Source: Botrytis cinerea B05.10 (Eukaryota; Ascomycota; Leotiomycetes; Helotiales; Sclerotiniaceae). From it: a stretch of 64,000 nucleotides of DNA. Both the position numbers and the translations under genes were made by a program. Location of the stretch: NCBI RefSeq assembly GCF_000143535.2, contig NC_037325.1, forward strand, positions 1,364,001 through 1,428,000, read 5' to 3'. This document shows, piece after piece, positions 1 to 11,200 of the stretch (positions are counted from its first letter, which is position 1; each line of letters starts with the position of its first letter). The notes below the pieces were generated by a model. That model had not been told where the DNA came from and did no database searches. It saw nothing but the letters and a program-made list of their open reading frames with translations.

Positions 1-158
1 CAGTAACAATGCATCAATTTGATATATCGTGTTTATCGTATGATTTCCACAGCTGCTATACTATCTGGCAGCCATTCTCAAACATAAAATCCTACCTGGG
101 AGACCTTCAACCTCTCTGTCTCAATCCCGTCTGCTCTCCTCTCCTCTCACCTCACCAT

Positions 159-549
159 CTACGCAAAGATCTTACAGCCCATCTGCGGCGATACAGAAAT
201 GACCTGTAGACACGCATCATATCAGTATAGCCATAGACAAACCCCAATCAGACGGTCGTTGAGTGCCTACCATCGCACTCTCTTCTAGCAGCTTCACTTC
301 CGACGGCGTAGCAAGAAGCGTCCAAAACATGATCCCAATCACCGTCGAATCTTCTCTGTGTAATTTGGTGACTGAACGAGATCCGAAAGATTCGAGGAGT
401 TGTTGAAGAGGATGCGTTCCATCTGCAGGATGACCGTCTACTGGGTACACCACCCATGGCTCTGTCGATCGCATGTTTGAGGTGATATCTGGAGACGCCT
501 TCCGATCCGTGGTTCCATCTAGGCTTTGCGCTTGGTCCAGTGAAGCCAT
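159..549 (-). CDS. Small hypothetical protein, possibly S8-peptidase-propeptide-like
   Basis: Proposed two-exon gene read leftwards: exon 1 271-549, intron 204-270 (donor GTAGGC, acceptor CTACAG, branch-like TACTGATA), exon 2 159-203, giving 107 residues in phase. The ATG has a good context (ACAATGGC). The centre (WVVYPVDG, then a segment resembling FWTLLATPSEVKLLEESAMV) faintly recalls the propeptide/inhibitor fold of fungal subtilisin-like proteases, which often pairs a VYP.DG strand with an FW.A.L....V helix. There is no signal peptide and no catalytic domain. I cannot exclude a chance reading frame: the protein is short and stands alone in gene-poor DNA at the window edge. Confidence 0.4.
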
Positions 550-2372
550 TGTATGGAGCGTGGAGTGCGCAAGTAGTGTGAATGAATTAGTGGTGAAGTG
601 ACGCGTGGTATTTGTCGTCCATCGAATTGTCTAGATCTCTCTCTAATTACAGCGTACGGTGCAACGCTCGGGGTGATGCTGCGAACCAGCTCACCGGGAG
701 TTGCTTGACATCCCGGACGTGGCGCCTTATCGTAAACACACCGGTCCTTATCTTAGAGGATACTATGGAGCTGCTGCGAATGAATATATTGCTCATTTGG
801 CACTTGACTGAACTCTACAATAATAGATGTGAAACACTGAGAGATGATAGACTGGACACTTCATTACTTCATGCCAATAATTGCTTTTTTTCGAGTACAT
901 TGTCTCAGTTGATTGGTTTGGGATTCGCTCGGGACGGTCTACTCGTCTTCAGTCGGATTCATCGCCAGTGAATCAACTGCCAATGAATGGACTGTGAGCT
1001 ATTGCCATTCATCTTGTATCTTGGTTATGTGCGTATAGTGATTCTTCTGGTTACGTGGATCAGACATTCAGCTGGATACGTTGGCACGATTGACTGGTTG
1101 GGGGAAGGGCTGCTGCATGGAGGGAGATTCTGGTCGTCAATATTCTATGGAGGGCCAAGAATGCATTGTCGGTTGAGAAAGGCTAGTGTTGAGGTCTTGG
1201 AGACGAATTCTTGATGGTGGCTGGACGATGGGATTGTCGATGTGGCCAATTGCATGGTAATTCATCTGCATAGGGATATCCCACATGCAGCGTGTGCGAA
1301 TATCTTGTTTGGTGCTTGCTCCTCTCTTGTGTTTCTCGTCTCATACGGCAGAGCAGAGAGGGGTAAGCAGCTTATCGTGAAAGAATGGCTGGGCTGATGT
1401 GAGAAGAATGTACGAAGGCATGAATGATGACGACAAGATGCGTTCTTCTCAGGAGGCCCTCAGATGTCCCTCGGATCTCCCTCAGATCTCCCTCAGATGT
1501 GCCTTTGACAACAGACACCCAAATGTATGAGCGTCACTTTTTCCCACGAGACATTCCAGTTCTAACGGTTCATTAGGTTTTTTTTTTTCTTTTTTTCTTT
1601 CTCTCCTCCCACCATGCAGATCACTCAACGCTTTAGAACATTCCACCATGCAAAATCGAAGCTCAAGGACAGCTCAAGCCTAACGCAGGATGATCTAAAA
1701 ATAACGCCGACTGCTTGATTCTTCTAGAAAGAAAGACGGTTGGCCCCATCCCATGCACTTGCACTGGCATCCAGACGACGGGGTGGATTGACTGACAGCC
1801 CGACTGCCTGTTGAGGTATCGCTATCGGGGTTTTGCCCATGTTCGGGAAATTGCATTGTGGAAGTATCAAATTTTATTGATCCATATAACAAACCACTTG
1901 GACCGTATGGCAATCTTTACGTTAATATGATCATATGGGGTATTGCAAAAGTTAGGTTTATATGTTTCAGAGTATTCTCCAACGTGCAAATCTTTTTGGG
2001 TCGAAAGGGGGAAATGATCACAGTGAAGGCTGTCTGGGCGATGTGCCCGTCGGTCCGTCTCGCTCATATAGTCGCACACAGACAGTCGCAACATCTTCAG
2101 CAGATGGTGGGTGGTGGGCGGTGGATGCTGGACGGGGTTTAAACTTTGACTGCAGACGCTGCCCACGCGAATGGCAGGAAGTGCTAGGGATGTAACAATA
2201 ATAAGGTTATTTGCAAACACGAGTTCGGGGAATCGACATGCTGTGGAAGTTTGGGATTGGATATTTGATGTTATTTGTGTTTGATACAGGTTATAGATAG
2301 ATAGAGCAACTATCGAATCCAATTTAATAACGATGGGATGCAATGGATACCAAGAAATAGATAGTGCCGTGT

Positions 2373-2404
2373 GCCATGCTGCCATGCTGCCATGCTGCCA
2401 TCCT
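2373..2404. repeat. 8-bp tandem repeat (GCCATGCT)n
   Basis: Three exact GCCATGCT units followed by a fourth with one change (GCCATCCT). It lies in non-coding DNA. No function is apparent. Confidence 0.85.
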
Positions 2405-2624
2405 GTCTCCCCAATCTTGCAAAGTCTTCACGCGAGGACGATGCAGCAAGAACAGATGGCCGGTCTCCTCTTCTATTGTTCCATTGTTGACTCTCGTGAT
2501 TCTGGTGGTTCATCGTGCTCTCTGCCCAGCCCAACCAGGTTTGCGTCATTCACCTCAGGGGGACGAAAAAATGACTAAAAGATTTGGGGTGGGATTTGCA
2601 GTCCACCGAAGACGAGGTGGGCAT

Positions 2625-2642
2625 GGTACGGTACGGTACGGT
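2625..2642. repeat. 5-bp tandem repeat (GGTAC)n
   Basis: Three consecutive GGTAC units and a partial fourth. A second GATC-rich cluster (GATCTGATCGGATCG type) follows at 2868-2902. Confidence 0.8.
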
Positions 2643-2915
2643 GGTCTTGTCTACCTACTTCGGCCCTCGTACTTCGCACGCATTCATTACCCAGTCGTTA
2701 TCAAGTGCGCGCAATACCTGTCTGCATACGGACGGTGCGTACTAGAAAACCAAACCTACACATAAATAGAATTTGCAAATGATTACCACCTGCTTTTTAT
2801 TACGCTTCATTGATGTTTTCGCCCCGAGCCTGCACTGTGCATTTTATATGAATTGTTACAATTGATCGAGCTGAGCTGATCTGATCGGATCGGATCTGAT
2901 CGCTTTTGTTTTCTG

Positions 2916-2960
2916 CACTCCTCTCTGTCTCTCTCTCCCTCCCTCTCCCTCTCCCTCCCA
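2916..2960 (+). promoter_or_regulatory. CT-rich tract upstream of the Sec7 gene
   Basis: A nearly pure pyrimidine run (CTCTC/CCCTCC pattern) about 290 bp before the Sec7-gene ATG. Such CT tracts are common just upstream of transcription starts in filamentous fungi. The assignment as promoter or leader is inference. Confidence 0.45.
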
Positions 2961-3246
2961 TACTTGCTTTTCCAAGAGGCATGCCCATTGCCCATTATCC
3001 ACCAACGACCCCCCCCAGTCCTTTCCCTCTTATCCACTTGTTACGACTCTCCTACTTTCCCGAGGATCTCTCTCCGACCACTTCAGCCTCATACGAAGGG
3101 ATACAAGTCTTCAAACACGCATCGCCAATTCAATCCTGCACGCGATTCGCAAATGTAATGTTTTTCGCCGCCTGAAACAAGAATCATCACCTTGCCTCCT
3201 AATTATCCCTCGGGGTAGGATCAATGTTGTTCGACGTTTCTCCAAA

Positions 3247-6200
3247 ATGCCACTACTCCGTCGTCGTGCTGCTGCCAGCGATGCTGAAATGCGACGACAT
3301 AGCTTCTTGCCGACCGATGCAAATACTTTAAACCCAATTCTCGATACCGAACTTCCAGATGGCAGAGCGAGTGAACAAATGCCACGACGTCCTTCGCCTG
3401 GAGATTTTCAATTAAACACGGCAGAGCCAGGAGCAATGGCATCGTTACCCATGTTACATAGGCCTGCCACAGATTATCCCACTGCGCTTCAGCGATCGGG
3501 CTCACCACCGATACAGGAGGAAACGTCGAAACATCGTCGCTTCTCTATGTTAAGGTTTCGACATGCTTCCGACTCACAATTGTCCACCAGGTCGCGATTA
3601 CAGGCTCAGAGTGCAATAGCGGAAGATGCTCCTCCAATCCCTCAGCGCAAGTATTTTCCATTTGATGTCATTCCTCCGCATTTAGGGGCTTTTTGTTTGT
3701 TCAAATAATTTACTTTGACGAAAGAATTGCTTGCTTGCTTGCGTGGTCTACCTTCTTGGCATCGTGCTGACAACATACCAGCCCCAGAGATTATCACTAC
3801 TGCTCCAACCATGGATTTCAATGGAGGTCGCCCAAGTAAGAAAAAGTCGCGCGTCAGACTTCCTGGCCGTACCAAATCGACTGTTGTGAACAACAATCGA
3901 GCGAAGCAACCAGAGCTACCGCCATCACAACCAGAAGATACGTCGGATATCGAATTGCTCTCGAAGAAAGAACGCAGGAAGACAATGTCAGAGTCGGGCC
4001 CGAGCAATAAATCCCGTGTTACTTTTGACGAACCAAATCGCCCAATGACCCACGGCAATGGTGGCTCTCCTCCTGCATATGGAGACGAAGCATCCTCGGC
4101 ATTGGCTCTACCAGTAAATAGACTTTCGGAATCTTCAAGATCAGATGCAAGCTCGGGCGAACATGGTGTGTATGCAACGACGACCACCACCACGCATACT
4201 GTCCAAACAACAACTACCTTCTTTCGTCTTCCTCGCCGGAAGAAGCCCGCCCCATTATTCGATCTCAGCCATCTTCCACAAAAGTCCGCGCAAAACGATG
4301 CTTCAAATTCGCTTTCTGTCACGAGGTACCCCACTGCTCCTTCATCCGACTCGGTTCGGGCCATAACCCCCAAATCATCGGAAGACCTGACGCCGCAAGG
4401 TTCGCATTCTCCATTCCCACCGTCGCCGTCTCACACCCCTTCATCTCCCAGTGCTTTGATGAAGACATCGTCGGGTGTAGGTCGGCCGGGCACCCCCTTA
4501 TTAAGGCAAGGGTCCACTGCGTCATCTTCGAGATCGTCACCTACCCGTTCCAGATTAACACTGCGCGGACGTTCATCCACTCTGAGCTCGTTGAGAAATG
4601 CACCAAATGAAGATTCTCTACCGACACCCACATTACCGTCAACCAGGACTTCTACATCCACTGGTAGGAAAAGTTTTGGCGATTTGTTTAATATTACAGC
4701 TCGGTTGCGCCAGAATCCTGAACCCGCGAATAATTCGGGACCTACCACTCCTGCTTCAAATACTTCGAAGAACAATTCTATGCAACTGAACCGAGAAGAG
4801 GCTATCATTCTGCCGGAACGATTCGATGATGATACACCAGCTAATTACTTAGTCAGGCTTGAAGAGGCAGTTAGTCGAGGTGTTGTAGCTAGTGTACTGT
4901 CGAAAGGGACAGACTCTTTCTCCCAGGCTGTTCTTCGTAGCTATATGAGAGGGTTTGGTTTCTTTGGAGATCCTATGGACATGGCCATTCGAAAGTTGCT
5001 CATGGAAGTTGAGCTCCCCAAGGAGACTCAACAGATCGACAGGTGCTTGCAAGGTTTTGCCAACAGGTATCATGAGTGCAATCCTGGCATCTATGCATCT
5101 CCTGACCAAGCCTACTTTATCGCCTTTTCACTTCTTATCTTACACACAGATGTATTCAACAAAAATAACAAACACAAGATGACAAAGGCAGACTACATCA
5201 AGAATACTCACGGTGAAGGAATCTTTGACGAAATCCTGGAATGCTTCTATGATAACATCTCATATACACCCTTCATCCACGTGGAGGATGACCTAGATAT
5301 CAATGGCGAAAGAATCATACCCCACAAAATGAAAAAGAAGTCGAAGATTCTTCGGGGAGGTGGCGATCCTAACAAACGTCCTTCGAAAGAACCAGTTGAC
5401 CCTTATACCTTGATTCTTGATAGCAAACTTGATACTCTGCGCCCCAACTTGAAGGACGTCATGCATCTTGACGAACATTATAGTTATCTTGGCACTGCGC
5501 CGTCTCTGAATCTACGAGATTTACAAAAGACATTCTTCAAGACAGGTGTTTTACAGATTGTTTCCGCCAGATCACGACCAGATGCCTTCATGTCGGAAAA
5601 AACTGTCACAAATCCCGAGGAAGCACAAGCCGGTATCGTGGACATTAAAATCACCAAGGTGGGTTTGTTATGGCGAAAAGATGCCAAGAAGAAGAAGACT
5701 CGCTCTCCGTGGCAGGAGTGGGGAGCTATACTGACTGGTGCTCAATTGTACTTTTTTCGAAATACCGCGTGGATCAAGAGCTTGATGCATCAGCACGAGA
5801 CGCATATTAAACAAGGTCACGATGGCACGCCTGTCATTTTCAAGCCTCCACTAGAACAATTCAAGCCCGACGCATTAATGTCGACTGACGATGCAGTCGC
5901 TTTGGTAGATTCTACCTACAAGAAGCACAAGCACGCTTTTGTCTTTGTGCGCCATGGAGGATTTGAGGAAACTTTCTTAGCCGACAATGAAGATGAGATG
6001 AATGATTGGCTGGCTAAGCTCAACTATGCCGCAGCATTTCGGACTGCTGGAGTTCGTATGCGTGGTGTGGTAGGTGGTAACTACGAAGGGCAACGTAACC
6101 GAGGTATTCGTCGACTAGATAGTGCAAACGAATCCACCAGGTTCATTCAAACACCTTCTGGTGAAGTTTCTATAGTCAGTGGAAAGATTGACAACAAAAT

Positions 6201-7686
6201 GCAGGACGATATTTTGGCCGCACGTCGCCAAATTATGCTGCAAAAAGTGGTTGAAGCCGAAGAAAAGCTTACCGTTGCAGTTAAACAGTTGGATTCTCAA
6301 CTTCGAAATGCTCGCCACCTACAAATTCTAGCTCCAGTTCAACCAAAGACTAGAGAGCAAGTTTTGTCAGCTGCGGCTCGCATGGCTGCCCAATTGAAGT
6401 GGGGTCGAATGGAAATTTGGCGTTTGAAGTGTCACAGGGATATTTTGATTTTGGATTTGGATGAAGAGAAAAACATGGAAGGAGATTTTGTGCAGAAGAC
6501 GGATTCAAACGGAGATACACCAATGTCTGCACGATCTGCTTTGAGCCGCTTGCAATCCAAGGCAAGTAGCTTAGCACCGCAAGGCACGCCTAAATCGCCA
6601 ACATTGGATTCCATTACTCGGCCTTCTACGTCCGGTCCATCGCTTTTACCGTCAACGGAGAGGGAACACACAGCGGATGACATATTTCAGGCAGCACCAA
6701 ACTCAATGCACAAATCTCAAGCATCTTGGGAACTTCCGCCTTTGGTTCCCAACGAACACGTTACACGTAAGCCTTCAGTTTCCAGTGTCGTACCGCCAAG
6801 TCCCAGTCTTGCCACGATGCCATCTCGTTCTAGCTTGAATCAAGCTCCAACTTTGAGCTCCAAACCTTCGGATCCAAATCTCGATGCTGCAGAGCAATCT
6901 GTTCTTGAACAAACTGGGTTGGTCGATTCAGACATGGCGAGCGAAGAGAATAAAGAGCAGTCAACTGAGAAGGACAAGTTTGGCAAAGGCAAAATTCGTC
7001 GCAGTATACATCAAACGTTGCGTGAGGCGCATGTTCCAGCGCATCACCGTAGTCGAAGAGGCAAGGACTCAAATTCTAGTGCTGGTATGTCAGATGAAGG
7101 CACTACAGATGAAATACTCTCTCGTGGTTCTGGAAGCTTCGTTGTACATGGCAAAAAGGCTTCGGTCATCACGTTCGGGACGGAACTTCAGAGCATGTCA
7201 CCAGAAGAACGCTTACGTCTTCGTAAGCAGCCTCACAAGGATGACTCTGAAGCAACATCTCCTGCTACTATCGATGACGACTTTCACTCCGTACTTGCTG
7301 AACCAATTGAATTTCGCCAGCGCCATAATTCAGCTGCAAGTACAAGTACAGCAACTGCCATGAGTTTTCGGGAATTGCATAGAAAATATTCCTCGCAGCA
7401 CTCAGACAGACCTCTAAACCTCGCGGTCAACGTAGATGACGACGACGAAGCGGCAGTAAGTATGTCTGACGGCCGACGAAGCCCATTACCCCCAGTCGAG
7501 GACGAAAACGAAGACGAGGATTCAAGTAGTAATGAAAGAACAAAATTCTACACTCCAGATCCCTCACCTCGTGGAGCCGAGTTTGATGAGCATTCGCTAG
7601 TTGAACCGAACCCACAGTACGAAATTGAACACATCGATTCGAATGAGCGGCTACCTAGTCCAACTCTTCAAACAGTCGGTGCTTGA
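3247..7686 (+). CDS. Sec7/PH-domain Arf guanine-nucleotide exchange factor (Syt1-like)
   Basis: Probable Arf-GEF acting at Golgi/plasma-membrane trafficking. With the GC-AG intron 3647-3781 the protein is 1434 residues. The long Ser/Pro-rich N-terminus is followed by a Sec7 domain (about 487-637) with the catalytic glutamate in LPKETQQIDR (E548) and the second Sec7 motif LLILHTDVFN..HKMTKADYI. A PH domain follows (about 757-883, GLLWRKDAKKKK to NDWLAKLNYAAAF), then a predicted coiled coil (about 937-985) and an acidic, disordered tail. This order matches the fungal Syt1/EFA6-type family rather than the large Sec7/Gea proteins. The first intron is ambiguous: GC donor at 3647 or GT donor at 3695 (adding 16 residues); both share acceptor 3781 and branch CTGAC at 3767-3771. 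A plain GT at 3651 would break the frame. Start is the first in-frame ATG. Confidence 0.92.
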
Positions 7687-8690
7687 TCGACCCACCATGT
7701 TTTATAATGGTAAACTACCAACACACCCTTTCCACATATCCACACAACATTTTCATATCATTTTTCTTGTCTCTTCATTTATTTCGGCGAAATTAAAGCA
7801 TAGCGCGCATGCAACTATTCTAACGACGATCCTTTATATATCCATTTCTTGACTTGCGGCGGGCTCTTTTTACAATACCTAGGATGATTGATATTTGCGG
7901 GAAGCGAGAAGGGGAGGATTTTTTTTTTTCGCAAGAATTAAAAGTATTTGATGGTTCATTTTTCCGGGAGTACCTTTTTATTTTTGACTTGGTTTTTTTT
8001 GTTTTCCTTTTAGTGAAGTTTACACTTGTTGTAGTGATTATTTGGGACACATACTTTTGAAAGCATTTATAGTGCGTATGTATACTAGCGGATGGCATGG
8101 GTAGGGATGGTGGATAGGGTGAATGGGAAGGGAAGGAAAGTACGGGCTGTAAGATGTATCGGGTTAGGATCCAAATATTTCCATGTGAAGGGGCTGTCTT
8201 ATGGTATGGCACATGGTTTCGGCTGCTGAGGTCATGGGCCGGATTGGCGTTTTTGGAATGGGGATGTATTCGCTTTTTTTTTTATAGAAAGGGGTGGATG
8301 TGATAGTAGGCGAGAATTGGGAGGTCTGAGGAATGGGATGATTCGAGATGACGAGAGAAGAGAGAAGAAATTAGGAGTGGAACAGTTGTTTGTGGAAAAT
8401 CAAAATATGGATGGGTCGATACCCGGTGGCAGAAAATGGGAGAGTGAGGAGGATGATGGCGGAATGTGATCGAATGGGAGGGGATGCAATGAAGGGAATG
8501 GAATCGTATCGAGTTGAATTAATATCGGAGTGGAGTGACGACAGTAGGAAGAGAAAGGAGATAGGAGACACAAATAACAATGAAGATTCATACATGTGAT
8601 CTTTTATGTGAAGTGTTGTTTGTGATTGGTTTATTTGTCTCGTATGTGAATTGTATCGACTCATTGATTGAATGTGCTTTGGACTTTTTC

Positions 8691-8713
8691 AAAAAAAAAA
8701 AAAAAAAAAAAAA
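8691..8713. repeat. Poly-A homopolymer, 23 nt
   Basis: Uninterrupted run of 23 A. It could be a mononucleotide microsatellite or the relic of a retro-inserted tail; nothing upstream looks like a processed gene copy. Confidence 0.9.
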
Positions 8714-9101
8714 GATGTGGGAAGAGAGAAATAAGAAATGAAGGTTGTGAAGATGTTGTGTGTATGTGTGTAGCTTCATGTATATCTATCGATGGCAACG
8801 ACCACGATGGACGATATGTGATCCCATCATTATGGATTGTGAGATTACTTTTTATAATTCCTAATTGCACGGCGTATATCTATCATATCACATACTCACT
8901 CACTCAATCATTCAATCATTCAATACTTCAATCACTCACTCCCATCGCGCTGTACTTGTAGAGCAATTGAATGGCGTGCAGGGCGTGCAGGATTTGCAGA
9001 GAGTACATTACATTATATTACATGGATGTATATGCATTCACTTCAATTCCATCCTGCAATATGCTATCCATATTCTCGCACCAGCAAATCTACAGGTTCA
9101 A

Positions 9102-9183
9102 TCTCCATTCTCCATTCTCCATTCTCCATTCTCTAATCTCCATTCTCTAATCTCCATTCTCTAATCTCCATTCTCTAATCTCC
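9102..9183. repeat. 7-/14-bp minisatellite in SRP72 3' flank
   Basis: Starts as repeated TCTCCAT (7 bp), then changes to a compound 14-bp unit TCTCTAATCTCCAT for four cycles. It ends about 15 bp from the SRP72 stop codon, so it is probably transcribed in that gene's 3' UTR. Confidence 0.9.
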
Positions 9184-9197
9184 GAGCATCCTCCTCT

Positions 9198-11200
9198 CTA
9201 CCTCTTCCCCTTCTTCTTCTTCCCCTTTGCTCCCCCGCCCGTTACAACCTTACTACCGGGCGCCTCAACACCCTCTAGAGCATCTTCTCTCACGACGCCT
9301 CCCTGGGTCGCATCCAGGGCCTTCTTCTTCCCCTTCTTTCCTTTCGGTCTGTAGGAGCTGCGATCCTTGAGCGGTAGCCACCTCTCAGGATCCATTTTCT
9401 TTCCCTCCTCGAAATCCTTGGGTAATTTCGATTTTCGCGTTCCTATCGTCTTTTGCTTCTTCGCCGGGTCTTCGTTTTCTTTTTCCTTGTCGTCTAAAGC
9501 GCGTTTCTTGGATGATTCAGCGGATGTCGTGGGTGCGGTTTTGGATGTCCAGGTTGGGATACCCGAGGTTTCAAGATCTTCGGCGTTGATGCCGGAGATG
9601 AGTTTGGGAATTGGAGTGAGAGTGTCGATGTCTGAGGAGATTTTAGAGAAATCAGATGAGGCGTACGAAGCGACACATCCGGCGATTGCGACGCGGTCTT
9701 TGGGATCTTGAGAGCGGAGGGAAGAGAAGATGTCACCTGCTGCTTTGGCATCTTCGGGGCTGGAAGATTCGAGGAGAGAGATACCTGCTGCGTGGAAGAG
9801 AGATGGGGAAGGTTTTGATTTCTGTCGCCAGTATGAAGCTGCTTTTTCGAGCTCGGGTCTTATAGGGATTGTGCGGCCGGTTGATCGATAGAGGGAGATG
9901 AGAAGGGCTACCAGTCCTGGTGCGAATCGGACATCTTGGTCTGAGGAGTTGGTAGACTCTTCTAGGCGCTTGAAAAATGCTTCCAGAAGGGAAATTGCTG
10001 GAGCAGGATTATTCGTTGACACGTAAAGTTGGATAATGGTAAGGATCAATCCAACGTCATTTGGTCGTTTTTCAAGAAGTGATAAAGTTTGCTTTAAAGC
10101 GGCTTTTCCGGTTTTGTCTTCGGCATGAGCTGCAGCGTTGAGAACTGAAAGGCCGTTGATTGATGGCGAGATAGTTGGTGATGATGAGGCCGAGATCTTT
10201 TTCAATGTAGACTTCGCTACGCCCCCATACTTCAATGCTTGTAGTTCGACTGTGTAATGATTTCGTTCCAAGATATTTGCTTGGTGCTCAAAATGCTTCT
10301 CTCGATGTGATAAGTTGGGCACTGAGTCGAAAACTCGTTTCAAAAGGTACGGGTTATCAATTTCTGTCGATGTAGCTAATACGTTGTTTTGTGCGATTAT
10401 TTTGGTTTGAGGTTCTGGTACACTGTAAGGGTCAGCTTCAAGCTCAGTAAACATGTTCGGCAAGCATACTCAGCGAGATTGATCATCTTGGTCAGTGACT
10501 TGGCCTCTTCAGTTTTACCCAATTTCGTCAGCACAAATGCCTGTTGTACCATAATAGGTAAGACTTCTGCTCTCTTTTCTTCATCACTCAGTTCGTCCAG
10601 AGCCTCGCACAAATCCCTTGCCCGCTTCAACAGGAAGTTCCCCTTGTTATAATCTCCCTTCGCAATATACCCACACGCAACATTATACGCCGTCTCGAAT
10701 GCCTCGAAATCTTCGTTTTTGCCCTTCAATTCACTTTTCTCGCCCTGCCATGCTAATTGCACATCCACAGCCAGCCCATTGATCCTCAGATCCATAAACT
10801 CATCTTCAGCTCCCGCACTTTCTACTAGCTGCTTGTAAAGCTCCTCCGCATCCGCAAATCTCTCGGCACGATATGCAACTTGCGCAGCAATATGTTTCAA
10901 ACCCCTACTATCACCTCCTTCACAAACTTTCGCTGCATCTGCTAGTTTGCCCGTCTTATACAGAGCATAAGCACGTTCTAAAATGCATTGAGAAGCTAGT
11001 TTATCTCCACCATCATCGAGCGCTTTTAGTGCATCGTCGTATCGGTCGAGTTTAAGGAGGGCAACGGCGCGGGTATGTAAGGCATTGGGGTCGAGTTTAG
11101 AACTCTTTAATACGTCATTTGTAGCTTTGAGTATTTCATTATGGTCCGTAATTGAGGAATCGCGAAGGAGGGCGCTGAGGGTTGCGGTATGGCTGGCCAT
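9198..11200 (-). CDS. SRP72: Signal recognition particle subunit SRP72
   Basis: Protein scaffold of the cytosolic SRP, which with SRP68 binds SRP RNA and helps target secretory ribosomes to the ER. Exons on the minus strand are 10470-11200 and 9198-10422, separated by a 47-nt intron (GTATGC..TTACAG, branch GCTGAC), giving 651 residues. The N-terminal two thirds is helical TPR-like repeat sequence (for example ALHTRAVALLKLDRYDDALK, LERAYALYKTGKLADAAKV). The C-terminus has the SRP72 RNA-binding signature DPERWLPLKDRSSYRPKGK, then Lys/Gly-rich tails. Length fits the family (about 600-680). The ATG at 11200 starts a typical N-terminus without signal sequence. Confidence 0.95.

Larger units (their letters stand above)
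550..3246. other. Intergenic region with short tandem repeats and CT-rich leader
   Basis: About 2.7 kb without a supportable gene. The longest open frame (1867-2385, minus, 172 residues) has random-looking composition and no recognisable domain. The stretch holds several small repeats (around 1455-1500, 2373-2404, 2625-2642, 2868-2902) and ends in a pyrimidine-rich run ahead of the Sec7 gene, consistent with promoter and 5' leader. Confidence 0.6.
7687..9197. other. Convergent intergenic region with poly-A and minisatellite
   Basis: Lies between the 3' ends of the Sec7 gene (plus) and SRP72 (minus). It is T-rich just after the Sec7 stop. It contains a 23-A run (8691-8713), ATTC-type short repeats (about 8895-8945) and a CCATTCT minisatellite next to the SRP72 stop. 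No gene is supported. Confidence 0.7.

Noticed and set aside
612..971. 119-codon plus-strand frame
   Set aside because: Does not begin with ATG, and the translation has no recognisable feature.
1867..2385. 172-codon minus-strand open frame
   Set aside because: Random-looking composition, no domain or conserved motif, overlaps other frames in repeat-bearing intergenic DNA.
3642..4373. 243-codon minus-strand frame inside the Sec7 gene
   Set aside because: Antisense shadow of a well-supported coding exon.
8691..8713. Poly-A run as the tail of a processed retrocopy
   Set aside because: No coding-like or repeat sequence precedes it and no target-site duplication was seen.
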